Under the pieces are notes generated by a model, which was not told the origin of the DNA, searched no databases, and saw only the letters and a program-made list of their open reading frames with translations. DNA of 64,000 bases from Isoetes taiwanensis. Taxonomy: Eukaryota > Streptophyta > Lycopodiopsida > Isoetales > Isoetaceae. A program made the position numbers and the translations under genes. Of this stretch, positions 11,485-22,990 are shown piece by piece (position 1 is the stretch's first letter; every line of letters starts with the position of its first letter). Location of the stretch: NCBI GenBank assembly GCA_021234155.1, contig JAJEKV010000063.1, positions 8,020,095-8,084,094 on the forward strand, given 5' to 3'.

Positions 11485-11501
11485 TTGATATTATCATAGG
11501 A

Positions 11502-13253
11502 TTATTTTGTGTAATATTGTGCAGGAGGACTAATCTGGTTTTTCATTGTGCATAGTTGTTCAGCAGTATGTCCAAGGATTTGTTGTGCTTCTTGGTCAAA
11601 TGCAGTAGCTCTTATTTCTGCAGTTGTGTCTATTAAATTACATGATAATATTGTTATTAGTGTGTCCGTGGATGATATAAGTGAAATGAAAAGTACCTTT
11701 TGCATGGCAGTCATTGCACCAAAAACTATTGTCGTGGTTGACTACCTTTTTGTTGCATGTCATGCATGCCTGGTACCACATGGGCTGCTCTGGATCGATG
11801 AAGCTAATGTGGCATTTGATGTTGAAGTACGCATGCTATAATACGGGTAATTAGACCTGAAATAGTCAAGGAAATAAAGTGATCATGATTCAAGTACCTT
11901 ATTTTTACCGATTGTTGGTTGTATGATGTCTGCTATGAATGTACGTTGTGCAAAGAGGCTCGTAGGTTTTATTTATGTTTGTATGCAGTAAAGCCGCTTC
12001 TGTATCCATGTATTTTGCATTTTTTCCATGAGTGTTGTACCTATAGTAGAAGTGAGTTAATGAAAGAAAGAATGTGTAAATCGCAAAAGAGATGAAGAGA
12101 GGATAAGAAATAACCATGAGCATAGTTCGATAGCAGCAGGAATATCTGGATTTATTTGCATGGTGCTGGTATTTGTTGTTGATAAAGCAATACCCGTTGA
12201 AAAGAAGATGCAATGATTAGCAAGAGTTATGTAAGGAAAGGATAAGCATGATATGCGTAAATTAGTCAATTCATAAACCTTGGAAAGTATTGACTCGAAG
12301 GTGACTGATTGTTACTATTGTTGCTTGGTCGATTATTTGTAGCAATTGATTTCCGTCGTTTAAAGCGAGTTCATTCCAAAGCGTCACATTGACTTTAGTT
12401 TGGCTGCAAATTTTTCAGAGATCTCTATATTAACATATGTATATTAAATTGAATATCTATCTAATAGTTTAAAATGATGCAATACCTTTGCTCTAGAAGC
12501 GTGATATCTTTTCTTGGAATTATTTGATTGTCTAGTTTTCTTCGCACAGGGGTTGTTGAAGAAACATGAGAAACAATGCCGATAATATTTGCTGGATGTA
12601 AAACAAACATCAGATATATAAATGTAGAAATAGAGTGGCTTAAAGGAAGAAAAAGTATTTAAACTTACCAAACAAAGCTTTACCGTTGATGTATTGTGGC
12701 AGTTTGCTGATTTCAGTAAAAGATTGGGATGCTTTGGGAATCGAATTTGACATGTAGCTTCCTCTGGAATTTCCTCAATGATTGAGTGTGTATTTAGTAT
12801 CATTTGGTAATCATTGTTTATAGATGTGTACTGTCTGTTTGCATGGCGTAGAGTCGCCCTCGAAATGTAGTACATCTGTGTATTAGAAAAAAAAAAGAAG
12901 TTGTTGAAGTTGTATAAGTCTGCTGATTGCTTTTGAACATTACCTTGTTAATTTCCAGCTTGTCATAAAACATTTGTGCTGCTTCCTTGAACATTGTTGC
13001 TTGTATTTCTGTTCCCTGGAAGCGATATGTGTAAGTAATGTAATGAAAGATAAAAAATTTGATTAGCAAAGTAGAAATATCTTACATGTTCATCGATAAG
13101 TTCAACACTGAAGACATTTCCCTGGCCATGGATGTTATTATAAGATCTTAGAGGTGTTTTTGCTGTTACACGAACCTTAACTGTCCAATTACTCTCATAT
13201 GGACTTAGTTCTGTAGAGGGCAGATTGCCTTTGTCTATGTGCTCGCCATGCAA
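11502..13253 (-). pseudogene. RPA1-like single-strand DNA-binding gene of a Helitron
   Basis: Minus-strand exons with family order of replication protein A 70-kDa subunits. 13253-13087 has WTVKVRVTAKTPLRSYNN and ends at a GT donor. About 13019-12943 has GTEIQATMFKEAAQMFYDKL (DBD-A). About 12877-12664 begins MYYISRATLRHANRQYTS. 12600-12485 has IIGIVSHVSSTTPVRRKLDN (DBD-B). 12415-12290 has VNVTLWNELALND. Near 12190-12130 is STTNTSTMQINPDIP. 11790-11715 holds a zinc ribbon, ACMTCNKKV then FWCNDCHAK. 11714-11502 has AEIRATAFDQEAQQILGHTA (DBD-C). Plant Helitrons often carry such genes downstream of the helicase, as here. The intron-exon pattern means DNA-level capture. Several exons seem open, but I could not confirm a continuous mRNA. 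Confidence 0.75.
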
Positions 13254-13435
13254 AATATTATATTAATGAAAATGTAGGTTGGCCTACAGAATAGTTTTTA
13301 GAAAATATGATTTACTTTTTAAAAGGACAATAATTGCAAACGTGAATTGGAAGATGCAATTGAGATTATCACAGCGTGTCAATACAATTTATTAATAATC
13401 TAGGAAATTGAAAGACATGGGGTGTGCTTACCTGG

Positions 13436-16400
13436 TTATTGGAGTAGTTCTTCATAAACTATGTTCATCGTTGTAAGTGATGTGTTTTCTTCATGTAAGA
13501 GAATGAGTACATCTTCCTTTCTTCTTATGCGTGTTAATGCTGTATATAGCTGTCCATGCGCAAATACATTATCTCTCAAGTCCAACACCATTTTATCCAG
13601 TGTAAGGCCTTGGCAACTATTGAATGTTGTAGAGTACGCAAGTCTAAGAGGGAGTTGTCGCCTATGAACTATCCAAGGTCTATTGTCTGGCTGGTAAAAG
13701 AAATCAACTCGATATATTGCATGCGCGTATTATTGATTTGTGATGCTTAGATAACTCTAACAATGACAAATCTCTTATGGAGCTCTTCGATTACAACCCT
13801 TGAATTCTTCACCAAGCCTTTCTCTCTGTCTAATGATTTCATTATATCGCAGATGGAACCAACTTTAAGAGATAACTCATTCTCTGGTATTCTTGGGTGT
13901 TTAAAATGCATTAGAAAATCTGGGTTAGCATATGGATGATCTTCTATACGCTGACTATTCGATCTATATAATCTATCAGTCCCTTGTCTTCTGCATTACG
14001 GACTGGTTCATGTAATGTCAGAATTTCAAAATGACTCCACAAATTGCATGATTTTATTGATGCATTGATAGCCGCAGTTTTTCCTGCTCCTCGAATGATG
14101 GGACCTACTAGCGAACGTTATCAGCTTGGATACTCTTGTATATAAGCATACCACGTTAAGCATGGTTTATCTGTACCTGCTTTTCCGTTGATGAAAATTG
14201 GTCTGGCAGGACTCTTTTTGTCTATCATAGAGCGTATAACATCAAATACCTGCTGCTGATTCTTATTGAATGAAGTTAACATCTGATTAAAGGTCGTGCT
14301 ATATACGTCTACTTCTGCAAATTGGGAAATCTCATTGAGAATTTCTCTGCTCATATATGTTTTTATCGGCAATCCAAAGGCAGCAACGCTTGTAGAATGC
14401 TGAAACAATGTTTCGTAATTATCAAATGCAAGCATTCATTGTAAGCCAATTCGTCATTATCTGTATATCTGTCAAGCATATCTTTCGCCATCACATCCTT
14501 GTATTTATTCCATAATTCTGTTGCAGGCGCTTGATCCATTAATAACAGTGCAAAGAGAAATCGAAGTTGGCTAGATGTTAACGCCAAAGCCACAGCTTCT
14601 TCCATGACCAAATCAGATTCATTTTTTGCATCTGTCAAGCCAAATGCTTTTGCTGCATTTTAGTATGTTGGATATTCTATGTTGGATATTCCACATTATC
14701 GATTGTTTTCACATCAGCCCAAGATCTGCATGGTTTGTGTAAAAGCAGTTGCCGCAAATAAAACATCTCACCTGCACGTGGAAGCAATAATCGAATTCGG
14801 CATACCAAAGCTTTTTTTCACGTTTTCTGACGATGTTAATTGGATTATGTCCATCATATGTCTCAACATTATCTTGTTCTGTTCTTAGATGTAGTTTATC
14901 AGGAAGCAACATATACTTTTCATAATATTCTACATATGTTAAACTTCGGATTAGATGGTCGCAGAAAATATCTATCCAGCAATGATAATGACAATGATGA
15001 TTTTCCTTTTCTATTGAATTGTTGTTTATTTTCACCGTAATGGAAGACATTTAATAGCTGGTGTCTTTTTAGTAATATTATAACCCAATATCCGCCAAGC
15101 CGCTTCTGTTGCCGACAAATAATGTGCATTTAGATAATCATGCACTTCATTTATTGGACGTTTCTGTTTACAATCTCCTTTTTCATCGTTCTCATCTTTT
15201 CTTGTGTTGGCTAACCAATCAAAAACATTTGCACCTTTTGTTCCTGATTGCTTGCCTTTTGCTTGGAGTTGATATTTAACAGAATTAAATCCTTTATAGA
15301 TATAATTGTACAAATATGAAAATATGTGGACAGTTGATGCAATGTCAACTGTTATGTGGCAGTCTTTATTGTTCCAATAAGGGTATGGTCACATGTACAT
15401 GTCAATATGAAGGGATAGACGTCAAAATTTCAAAAACTAAGGGTCACATGAGAGTTTTTGACATGAAGAGCTTCATGTCAACGTCTATCCATTCCACGGG
15501 CTTCCTCTTCGGCTGAAGGAGTCCATGTTGACATGAAGCCTTTTTATTTTGACACGTTTCCATGTCTTGGAATCGATCAACCTTAAATTAAGGAAGTTTC
15601 TTTGAACATAGCTTTCAACATAAGCATTTCCTTTAGATGTAGTAATTAGGCTTGAAAGGCGGAAAATTCTAGAACTGATTATATGGCATAACGGTCTACC
15701 ATAACCTTTTTCGTCAACATAAGTAGATGTAGTAATAGGCTTAGGAAAATTCTAACAGCACGGTCTACCACCAGAGCATCTAGATGAATGGTAATGTACC
15801 ATAAAATTTTCAACCTTTATACGTTCAGATACATCTGTTGGTAATTCTGCGCAAATAATTTCATCAATTGCGCTTATTGGAATATTTATTTCTGTCCGTA
15901 GCACCAAGTGTGCATGAGGTAAACCTCTTTTTTGAAATTCTATAACATGTATCATGCAGGAAATACATCCGAAATATCGTTTTAAGAGCTTTTTAAGCTC
16001 ATGCAAACGGACGTGGAATGCTCGACAAACAACTACTGGAACATCTGCTGTTGTTCTTCATTGATTTATTTTTTGACGAATTTCATGTCAGTCTGGATTT
16101 GTGGTCATTATTATAAAAAAAGTTGGATGCCCTTTTGACCTTGCTAATGCAAGCGCGTCAGCTACTTGAGATGTACACCATCGTCGACAACCCAAAAATG
16201 ACGATGGCAGGATAATCTCATCCCCTACATCATTGCTGTTGTCCCCAAAATTGTCTTTATTAGAACTGCCTTCTTGTGTAAACCCTTCAGTTGATATATA
16301 ATTTAATCTTTCTTCTTCGGTGCGTGAAAACATATCAACCAAATATTCACCGCAAAGGCGGCCTAATTGGCTAAACCTTGGTTCATGTAATACTCGTTGT

Positions 16401-17467
16401 CTATACCATTCAATTTGAGAAAGACCAAATTCATTGCGTGAATGCCATCCTAACGTTCCATGCGGAAGAACAATGGATACTGCAATGTTTCATATAACGG
16501 ATCTAAAATATTTATAAATCTTGGTGATCCTTCATGCTGTAACCAAAAACCAATGCTTCTTGGTTCTATCGTAACTGTATTGCTTACATCGGCGATAGCA
16601 GCTATTTCGTCTTTGGCTGTTGTTCCACTAATACTCAGCATGACATCCTTTTTTTTCAAGTTGTGCAATATTTTTCAAAGCTCGAGTGAATGGATTTATG
16701 CTACTCAACATGCCAGCTATCTGTGATACCCACTCAAATTTAACTAGATGTGCACGTGCCATATCATATCGTTCTGATTCATTTGTATATATACCATCGA
16801 AGAGGATTTCCCTCTTGTGAAGCCGGTAATAGTCTATGATATCTTCTTCCCATAATATTGACAGATGATGGTGTCTTCAGATGCACAAACAACCCTTTCA
16901 CACCAAGAACACTAAAGCAAAATAAATTGTTTACCTTTCGTGAATCTTTAGAAAATTTAGGATTAGAATACAATTCATTTATGCGCTGTGGTAATTCAGG
17001 CAGCTGTGGAAGTCTCCATTTTCCATTATTGCAACAAAACCCTTTTCTCTCCGCGTTTAGCAACTAGCCCACAACTATCATACGTTTTATTCCATTCACA
17101 TCTAATCCTTCCTTTTCTGATTTTCATTATCATTTTTTATGCTAATCGTTCTCAAGAATTCTCTCTCTGATCACAACTTACATTATTGTCCATACAAACA
17201 CACTTGTTCTTCTCAAGCTTGTTCTCCATTTCATTCAACTCAACTCCCTTTGATCGACATCTCTTTCGTGAAATTGATATTGTTTGAGCCATGTATACGT
17301 CTGCATTTTCCCTAAAATCTTTGACAATATGTCTTGGTCCTTTTAGGGTCCTATACTTTTCTGCATCCTTTTTAATATCTGTCTCAATTCTGCTATTTTG
17401 TTTCTTACGTCCCTTTTTTTCATTTCATAATTCAAAGACTCGTGTTTATTATCTTTAGCGCTCATAT
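13436..17467 (-). pseudogene. Helitron Rep-helicase (RepHel), degenerate
   Basis: Minus-strand fragments in the order of a plant RepHel. A possible basic N-terminus from 17465; FCCNNGKWRLPQLPELPQ (17063-16779); ILDPLYETLQYPLFF (about 16500); ILPSSFLGCRRW and ALARSKGHPTFF (16342-16088); the HUH nuclease motif EFQKRGLPHAHLVL (about 15900); YLSATEAAWRILGY (about 15090); LTYVEYYEKYM (14930); LTSSQLRFLFALLL (about 14560); the Walker A region NGKAGTDKPCL (about 14180), where the usual GTGKT is altered; and the PIF1-type C-terminus RLAYSTTFNSCQGLTLDK with FAHGQLYTALTRIRR, stopping at 13436. Stops after NPD at about 16088 and in INQ*RT, plus several frame changes and a hairpin insert near 15410, make it non-functional. 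An intact enzyme would drive rolling-circle transposition. Confidence 0.85.
15412..15490. repeat. Nested inverted repeat inside the RepHel gene
   Basis: TGACATGAAG and CTTCATGTCA (15459-15480) form a 10-bp stem with a 2-base centre. Outside it GGATAGACGT and ACGTCTATCC form a second stem. A further copy of TTGACATGAAGCC lies at 15528. This interrupts the helicase reading, so it is probably a small foldback insertion. Confidence 0.6.
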
Positions 17468-17539
17468 CCTTTAATCCAGAACATACACCATGATTCTGTA
17501 ACTTTTTGTTATCCCATCGATCCTAGACATCGGATCGCC

Positions 17540-17890
17540 ATTCTAGAATGGGGCGAGCATGCATGTCTTGCATGCATGCATGCGGGGCATGCCTTCTCTG
17601 TTTGGGAGTTCGCTATTTTAGGCGCGGTTCTGCATCAACGTCTCATCGGCGCTTCCTCTTCTCTCTCAGCAGTACCTTTTCTCTTTGAATTTAATCCAGG
17701 CAGGGGAGGGGCTTCTCCCTGCTTGGTTTGGCCAATTTGGCGTTTCTTTCATGCTGTGGCATGTCCTTTCTCGGCCTTGACTCTTCTTTAGCCTTCATCC
17801 TGTGACCTTCGTCCTCGATCCTAGTTTTGTTAAGGAAGTCCTTTGGTATTCGAGCAGTTTATTGGTTTCATGCGAGCCCCATTCTAGAAT
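17540..17890 (+). mobile_element. Inverted-end element, short type, copy 1
   Basis: Ends TTCTAGAATGGGGCGAGCATG (left) and, in reverse, TTCTAGAATGGGGCTCGCATG (right). It contains TGCATGCATGC near the left end and a GGGGAGGGGCTTCTCCCTGC segment. The same short form lies inverted at 42940-43287. Left of it is a hairpin (CGATCC..GGATCG at 17519-17537), and the right flank repeats ATCCCATCGATCC. No coding capacity. Superfamily unassigned. Confidence 0.7.
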
Positions 17891-18910
17891 CCCATCGATC
17901 CAAGACATCTCCAAGATCGAGAGGATCTCCAAAGTGCTCTAGACCTGCAAGTTCAGTGTTTGCCGCCGACACTTCGTGACCAAGTACAACTCATTCATTC
18001 TGAGGGAGGAATGACGGCCACATCTATGATTGTGTCTATTGAGAGATGGACACACTTATTACAGTTAATACATGCCGTCGTTCCAGACCCTAAAGCCCAG
18101 TATGTGGGCACAAGTGATGCCTCAGTACAAACACTAGATACCGAATTACAGCCACAGAAGAAACATTGTGTTGAAGCGGAAGTGCAGACATTGGAAAAAG
18201 AACATGTTGAGGTGGGCGTACAGACATCTCCACAATCCCAAGGGGACCAGGAGTCGCAGTGCCGAGCTAGTAGACAGGAGCAGGCTGCCTCAGTATCTTC
18301 TGTTACTAGGAGCCTGAACTTGCGTATTATAGGGGTTGCGAGAGGGAAGATGATGCCCTTTTCGATATGGATCTTTGCTTTGCATTTTTCACCGATGTCA
18401 TGCATGTGAAGGCTGATGGAGTTGTCTCGCTACTAGGGTGGGAGCGGCAAGATTTGATCGTCCTCGCCATCTTTTGGTTCGGTTTCAAGACACTCTTAGC
18501 CGCTTACATGTTCTTGACATGGAAACCATCTCGAGGAGGACTAGTTTCTCGATCTGGGGAGGACCTCTCCCTCTTCAATTGTGTAAGCTGTAAGGAGGAG
18601 CTCTGCAAGGTGAGGGCAGCCCTTTTGCAAAAAGAAATGGGCAATTAATGCGAGGGGGAGGTGCAGCAATTATTCTAGATCAATGGCCTTCCAATCCTTG
18701 GGTGGCTATGTCTAGATAATTTAGAAAATAAGTTTACCACTAGCATTAGCATTATCTTATCTTATTCTTGGTAGTCTTTTTAATATTTGGTTATTGTGTT
18801 TGGTGATGGGGCCTAGTCCCGAGGTTTTAGATAAATTTGTTGCCCTTGCATATCTGCCGTCCCATAACCCGTTGGGTTCAGTGGGCGATAAAATTTCTTA
18901 TCTTATCTTA
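17891..18910 (+). mobile_element. LINE-derived fragment with (TCTTA)n tail
   Basis: Holds a 5' coding remnant (17960-18640), then a 3' UTR with CCCATAACCCGTTGGGTTCA and CGATAAAA, ending in TCTTA repeats at 18893-18912. The 3' module is shared with the LINE end at 54680-54765 (CGATAAAA followed by TTCTA repeats). The element lacks endonuclease and RT. A second copy of its 3' half starts the second large duplication unit (29390-29790). Confidence 0.6.
17960..18648 (+). pseudogene. LINE ORF1-like protein fragment
   Basis: Frame 17960-18409 encodes three spaced VQT motifs (ASVQTLD, AEVQTLE, VGVQTSP) and then LNLRIIGVARGK. A shift near 18345 continues with DLCFAFFTDVMHVKADGVVS in frame 18367-18648. 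LRIxGV followed by a helix with FFTDV resembles the RRM-like core of LINE ORF1 RNA-binding proteins. This is a family-level guess from a short match. The frame ends at 18648 and no RT frame follows. Confidence 0.45.
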
Positions 18911-19706
18911 TTCTAGAATGGGTTTTTGAGCATGCATGTCTTGCATGCATGCATGAAGATAAATGCATGCCAATCAGAAATCGAGGTTGGGAGTTCGCTA
19001 TTTCCCATTTAAGCATAACTATTAATAGAAAAGCGGCTCTCCTTTAGTGCAATCAACGTCTCATCGGTGCTTCCTCTTCTCTCAAACTCCAAAAATATGG
19101 TTTTACCTTTTCTCCGATATGGAACCCACCCTCCCCCTTCTTTGACTTTTTATTGTATTGATCGTTGAGTTAGGCACGCGTTTTGACCAACCCCTCTATT
19201 TGTTCGAGGTTTTTTTTTTTTGTCGAGCATGCATGTGGCATGCGTGATCATGCCCCCTCCATTCGGGAGGTTTGTTTTGTTCCTCTTCTTTTTTTTGTGT
19301 TGGTATTTGTGTGCGTGACCAAGTGAGGTTTTTATTTTTTTTGGCGGCGGCATGCGTTTTCGACTTCTCCATTCGTGGGTTTTGGGGGCGTTTTTTTTCT
19401 TTGCCTTACGTTTGTCCAGCCCCTTCTCCGAGTGGGGCTTATCACTAGGGTTTTTCCTCGAAAACCCGAAAGGGCGGGGTTTTTTAATCCCGGTGATAAG
19501 CTTTCGGCAGGTACACTAGTCAAACATCTATTAGCATTGTATTTTATGGGGTCCAAATTATATAATTGGATATTCCCTTTATTTTTCATGGGTAGTTCGC
19601 ATGTGTGCGGCTACCCACTATCCACCATTGTAGAAAATCTGCTGAGATGAATGAGAAGCCTAGTCTAGGACGGTTTATTGGTTTCATGCGAGCCCCATTC
19701 TAGAAT
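18911..19706 (+). mobile_element. Inverted-end element, long type, copy 2
   Basis: Left end TTCTAGAATGGG with a TGCATGCATGCATG run; right end GCGAGCCCCATTCTAGAAT. The interior has the stem GCTTATCAC..GTGATAAGC around a GTTTTTCCTCGAAAACCC / GGGCGGGGTTTTTTAATCC core (19436-19502). Related long forms are at 30130-30825, 40541-41172 and inverted at 42236-42912. The stretch 19010-19130 mixes this element with pieces of the MITE seen at 29849-30127. Confidence 0.7.
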
Positions 19707-20073
19707 CTTCAATTTCTTTTATCAGATAGCCTTTTCTAGGAATACTAGTCCTAGCCTCAATATTCGCAAACACTAGGCTATTATTGAAAAGACTGTTCGA
19801 TCTGCAATTGCATACCATCTGTTCATGGTTAATCCCCTTTTTTGGACGGCCTCTTCTGCAAACACCTGCCCTATCCTCATAGTTTGCAAATACTAGATTA
19901 TTATCTAAAGATCGCTGCCACATAGACATATTATTAGATGCATTGTTCCTTTGCCTTTTAATCCCCTTCCTATCCTTTTTGACATCTTGATCATCTAGAA
20001 TTTTTCCTTTCGGACATCCCCTTTTCTTTGGTCGCTCACTCAAGATTTTGCCACTAATATTACTACAATCCAT
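19684..20073 (-). pseudogene. AT-hook-like protein fragment, cut by the element end
   Basis: A minus-strand open frame of 129 codons with basic Arg-Pro-Lys motifs: RPKKRGCPKGK, KRQRNN and CRRGRPKKG. The phrase SLVFANIEART / LVFANYEDRAG is repeated, suggesting internal repeats of about 45 residues. Its C-terminus (DSRMGLA) is encoded by the terminal repeat of the adjoining element, so the original protein is truncated. AT-hook cores (GRP) bind the minor groove of AT-rich DNA. The parent gene is not identified. A more damaged copy lies at 30826-31190. Confidence 0.45.
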
Positions 20074-22080
20074 CGGGATCCTCGGGATTCTATTTCACAA
20101 CGAGGATGTATGTAGACCACAAGAACCACATTCTTGGGGTTTAGAAGCATAGAATTTAGCACAAATCCTGCTCCAGCAGTGACACACGGGATTAATCAGT
20201 TCAAAAAACAAAATTTTCAAGTTCTGATGTATTCAGGTGCAGCTCTATCTAATCCTCTCTACTTATTTCGGCTTTCTGCTTGCAAAAATGAAATCTAGCC
20301 CATTCAGCTTAGATTTAGACAACCCAATTCCTCATTAAACCCTTCAACCGATGCTGGCATCCCGAGTTTATAATTGCAACACTTACCGTAGCTCCATGGG
20401 TTTATCACAGAAAATTGAAAATCCACCAGCTCCTAGACTAAATAATCTCCTAATTAGTCAGCGATGGCTAGGTTCTGCATAATTCTAAGATATAGTCAAC
20501 CAAATTTGTCGAATTTGGAGATGTTGAGGAGCAGTCCATTAATTCTTTCTGAGCATTGGCCAGGCCTATATATCATCCTATACATCTACGAAAAACAAAA
20601 AACTTTAAACTATACATCAACGTAAACAATTTATTCATATATATAGACATGCACAAAGCAAAGAAGACCAAAACTTCATCCTGTTTATAAATTCTTACCT
20701 GGAATCAGTGATGACTTCAAGGTGTGAAACTTCGTAAAGTTGCTATATTTTGCCATTTTATAAAATCTGGATTCGATGGTTTACTAGGATGCGTACGCTA
20801 AAGAACTCCATAAATTCGCCAAAATTTGATAATATTGCATCCCAATTATAGTAAATTCGCCAAATTAATGGATATTTTATAGTAAAAACCTCAATTTTAT
20901 GGTAAAACATCCAATTCTACTAAATTCGTTTCTATAAAAGTGTTGGAAAAATAGGAAACAATCGCCACCATTTCTATAGTTTAGAAGCAGCTAGAGGATG
21001 ATAAAGTCATCACTGCCTGGAATCGCTCCTTTCTTTTCCAGCTGTCCGTTTACCCTCCTTCTATCTTATTCTAAGTCAACATTATCCCTACCGCAGAAAA
21101 ATATCGTATTATCATGTAAGCAAACCATTCAACAGCAAAAATTCACTTTGTTTATGCTCTTACCTAAATCCCTTCTTCCTCTTCCACCCATTGAAGCTTG
21201 AATTCCTCCCTTTTACCTAAAATCCCTGGTGAAGACAAAGATGAGTCATTCCTATTCTTCTATGATCGCTCCTCCCCTTAAAAACTTCACTTTTGCCTGG
21301 AATTGCATCTCCCTTCCTGAATTCGTTACTCTATCTCTCTATATAGATATAGGTAATTTAGTCTTGTGCATCTGCACACAACATATAAGAAGGAAAATTC
21401 ATTCCGGTTAGGACCTGCCCAGAATCGTTGCACCAAACGAATCTCTTACCCCCGGTCGTTTCGCCCTTCTTCTGCCGTGCATCCCGCCCACGCTTCTGTC
21501 CGCCCCTTCCATTCAGCACTCCCATCCACTTGAATTTTTTCCATACGTCCACCTCATATTTCTGTGAGCCACATCACATACTCCACATGCAACGTATGTA
21601 CAAATGCATGATACGTCACCATGAATACTTAATAGTGTATCAATTATTCATATTATTAATTAACAAGGTAAGGTTAGCTAAGTTAGACTTAAGGGATGCC
21701 ACCTGGTCCAAATCGATTGCACAAGGTAGAGATGCTAACTTTGAGTCACCCAAATAGGAGCTTTCATCCCAATTTCCAGCAATTCGAATTGGGGGCAGTT
21801 GGAGAGGGAGGAGGAGCTTAATCAACCAGCAGAGCATGGAGGACCTGAGAGATGGGAGATCTAGCTCAGATATCGGTTAGTAAGTTAGTTAGCATGTGAT
21901 TCTAGATAGAGATGGATGATTAATCTCTTATTGATGTTCTATTTGAAGTTATGAATGGATTTATGAATTGTAGTAGTTCTTTTGCTGCACCTCTTGCGCT
22001 TGTGGGATTACAAGGGTAGAGACTTAAAGGCTATGTAGAAGTAGAGATGCTCCTAGCGAGAATCCCTTAAATCCTATTAA
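20074..22080. other. Non-coding AT-rich stretch of unit 1
   Basis: No gene recognised. It includes A/T-rich runs near 20800-20950, a CT-rich stretch (21430-21540), and a stretch (21640-22060) that is kept almost unchanged in unit 2. Small open frames such as 21428-21757 have no recognised motif and are disrupted in unit 2. Confidence 0.5.
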
Positions 22081-22990
22081 ATGCGGCCTGTGCACAAGAG
22101 CCCACCTGGCTGTGGATGCTATATTGTGATTGAGCACCAGATAACGGGTACCGTGGTGAAGCGGGGTGGAGCCTTGCCGAGCGCGGCTACTGGGGCTCCT
22201 ACAGTGTGCTAGGCTTATAGTCGGTCACTGTGTGTGGGCCGAGTATGGGTTTGACACCTCCTGGGTCGAAAGGCAGGTCCAAAAAGGGCCGGCCTCGTCT
22301 CGATAGGTGTGATGATCTGACCTTTGGATTTTTGGGGGTTTAAGTCGGGTACGGATGCGGGGGTTGCTGATGTGGCACGTATCCCCTAGCATACCCAAGG
22401 AACCATTGTACCCAGGGAAGGGACGCCTCCCTAACCTGCCTCATCGGACTGGGGAGATGTAACTCGGAGTAGTCTCATAGGGTGAATCTATGAGATTGCA
22501 TCTCTGGAAGACTACAATCACGCCATAGCATGTTTCAGCCTATCTGCAAAGTGTGCACAGGAGAGGTGGATGGAGTGGACTACCCTAGCTATTATTCTAT
22601 GCCAGCCAATGCCATTGTCGTGACTCTGTCTGTTAATATCCAGAGGCCTTGATCGTTAGTTGGCCCCCTTGAGTCTGAGCCCAGGGTAGAACTCTCATTT
22701 ATAACGCATTTCATATGTTATGTTGGTATTATCTTGATGTTGTCTTGATGATGGATGGGCCACCCTTCAAGGTGGTATATTATTTTATATATATTGTTGC
22801 TAGGTGCTAACACGTATATATGCTTCCACTATATAGGATTCCCATAGGAGTGGGACAAATGACACCTCCATGTCCTTCACTGGGACACTTGCCCATCACA
22901 AGTGGTCCGAGTCAGACGGAGGGCCTTCTCGTGATGATGGAGTCGCCATGGGAGGGGAAGTTCCCGTATTCATACTACAGGATCATATAA
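22081..22990 (+). mobile_element. LTR-like repeat, unit 1 copy
   Basis: A GC-richer block with GGTCGAAAGGCAGGTCC, GGAGATGTAACTCGG and GTGGGACAAATGACACC. It matches 33050-33910 and, at lower identity, 8290-9055 inside the MULE. The composition and the three-copy block order suggest an LTR of a Ty3/gypsy-type element. No pol frame, primer site or second LTR was found within the unit. Confidence 0.45.
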
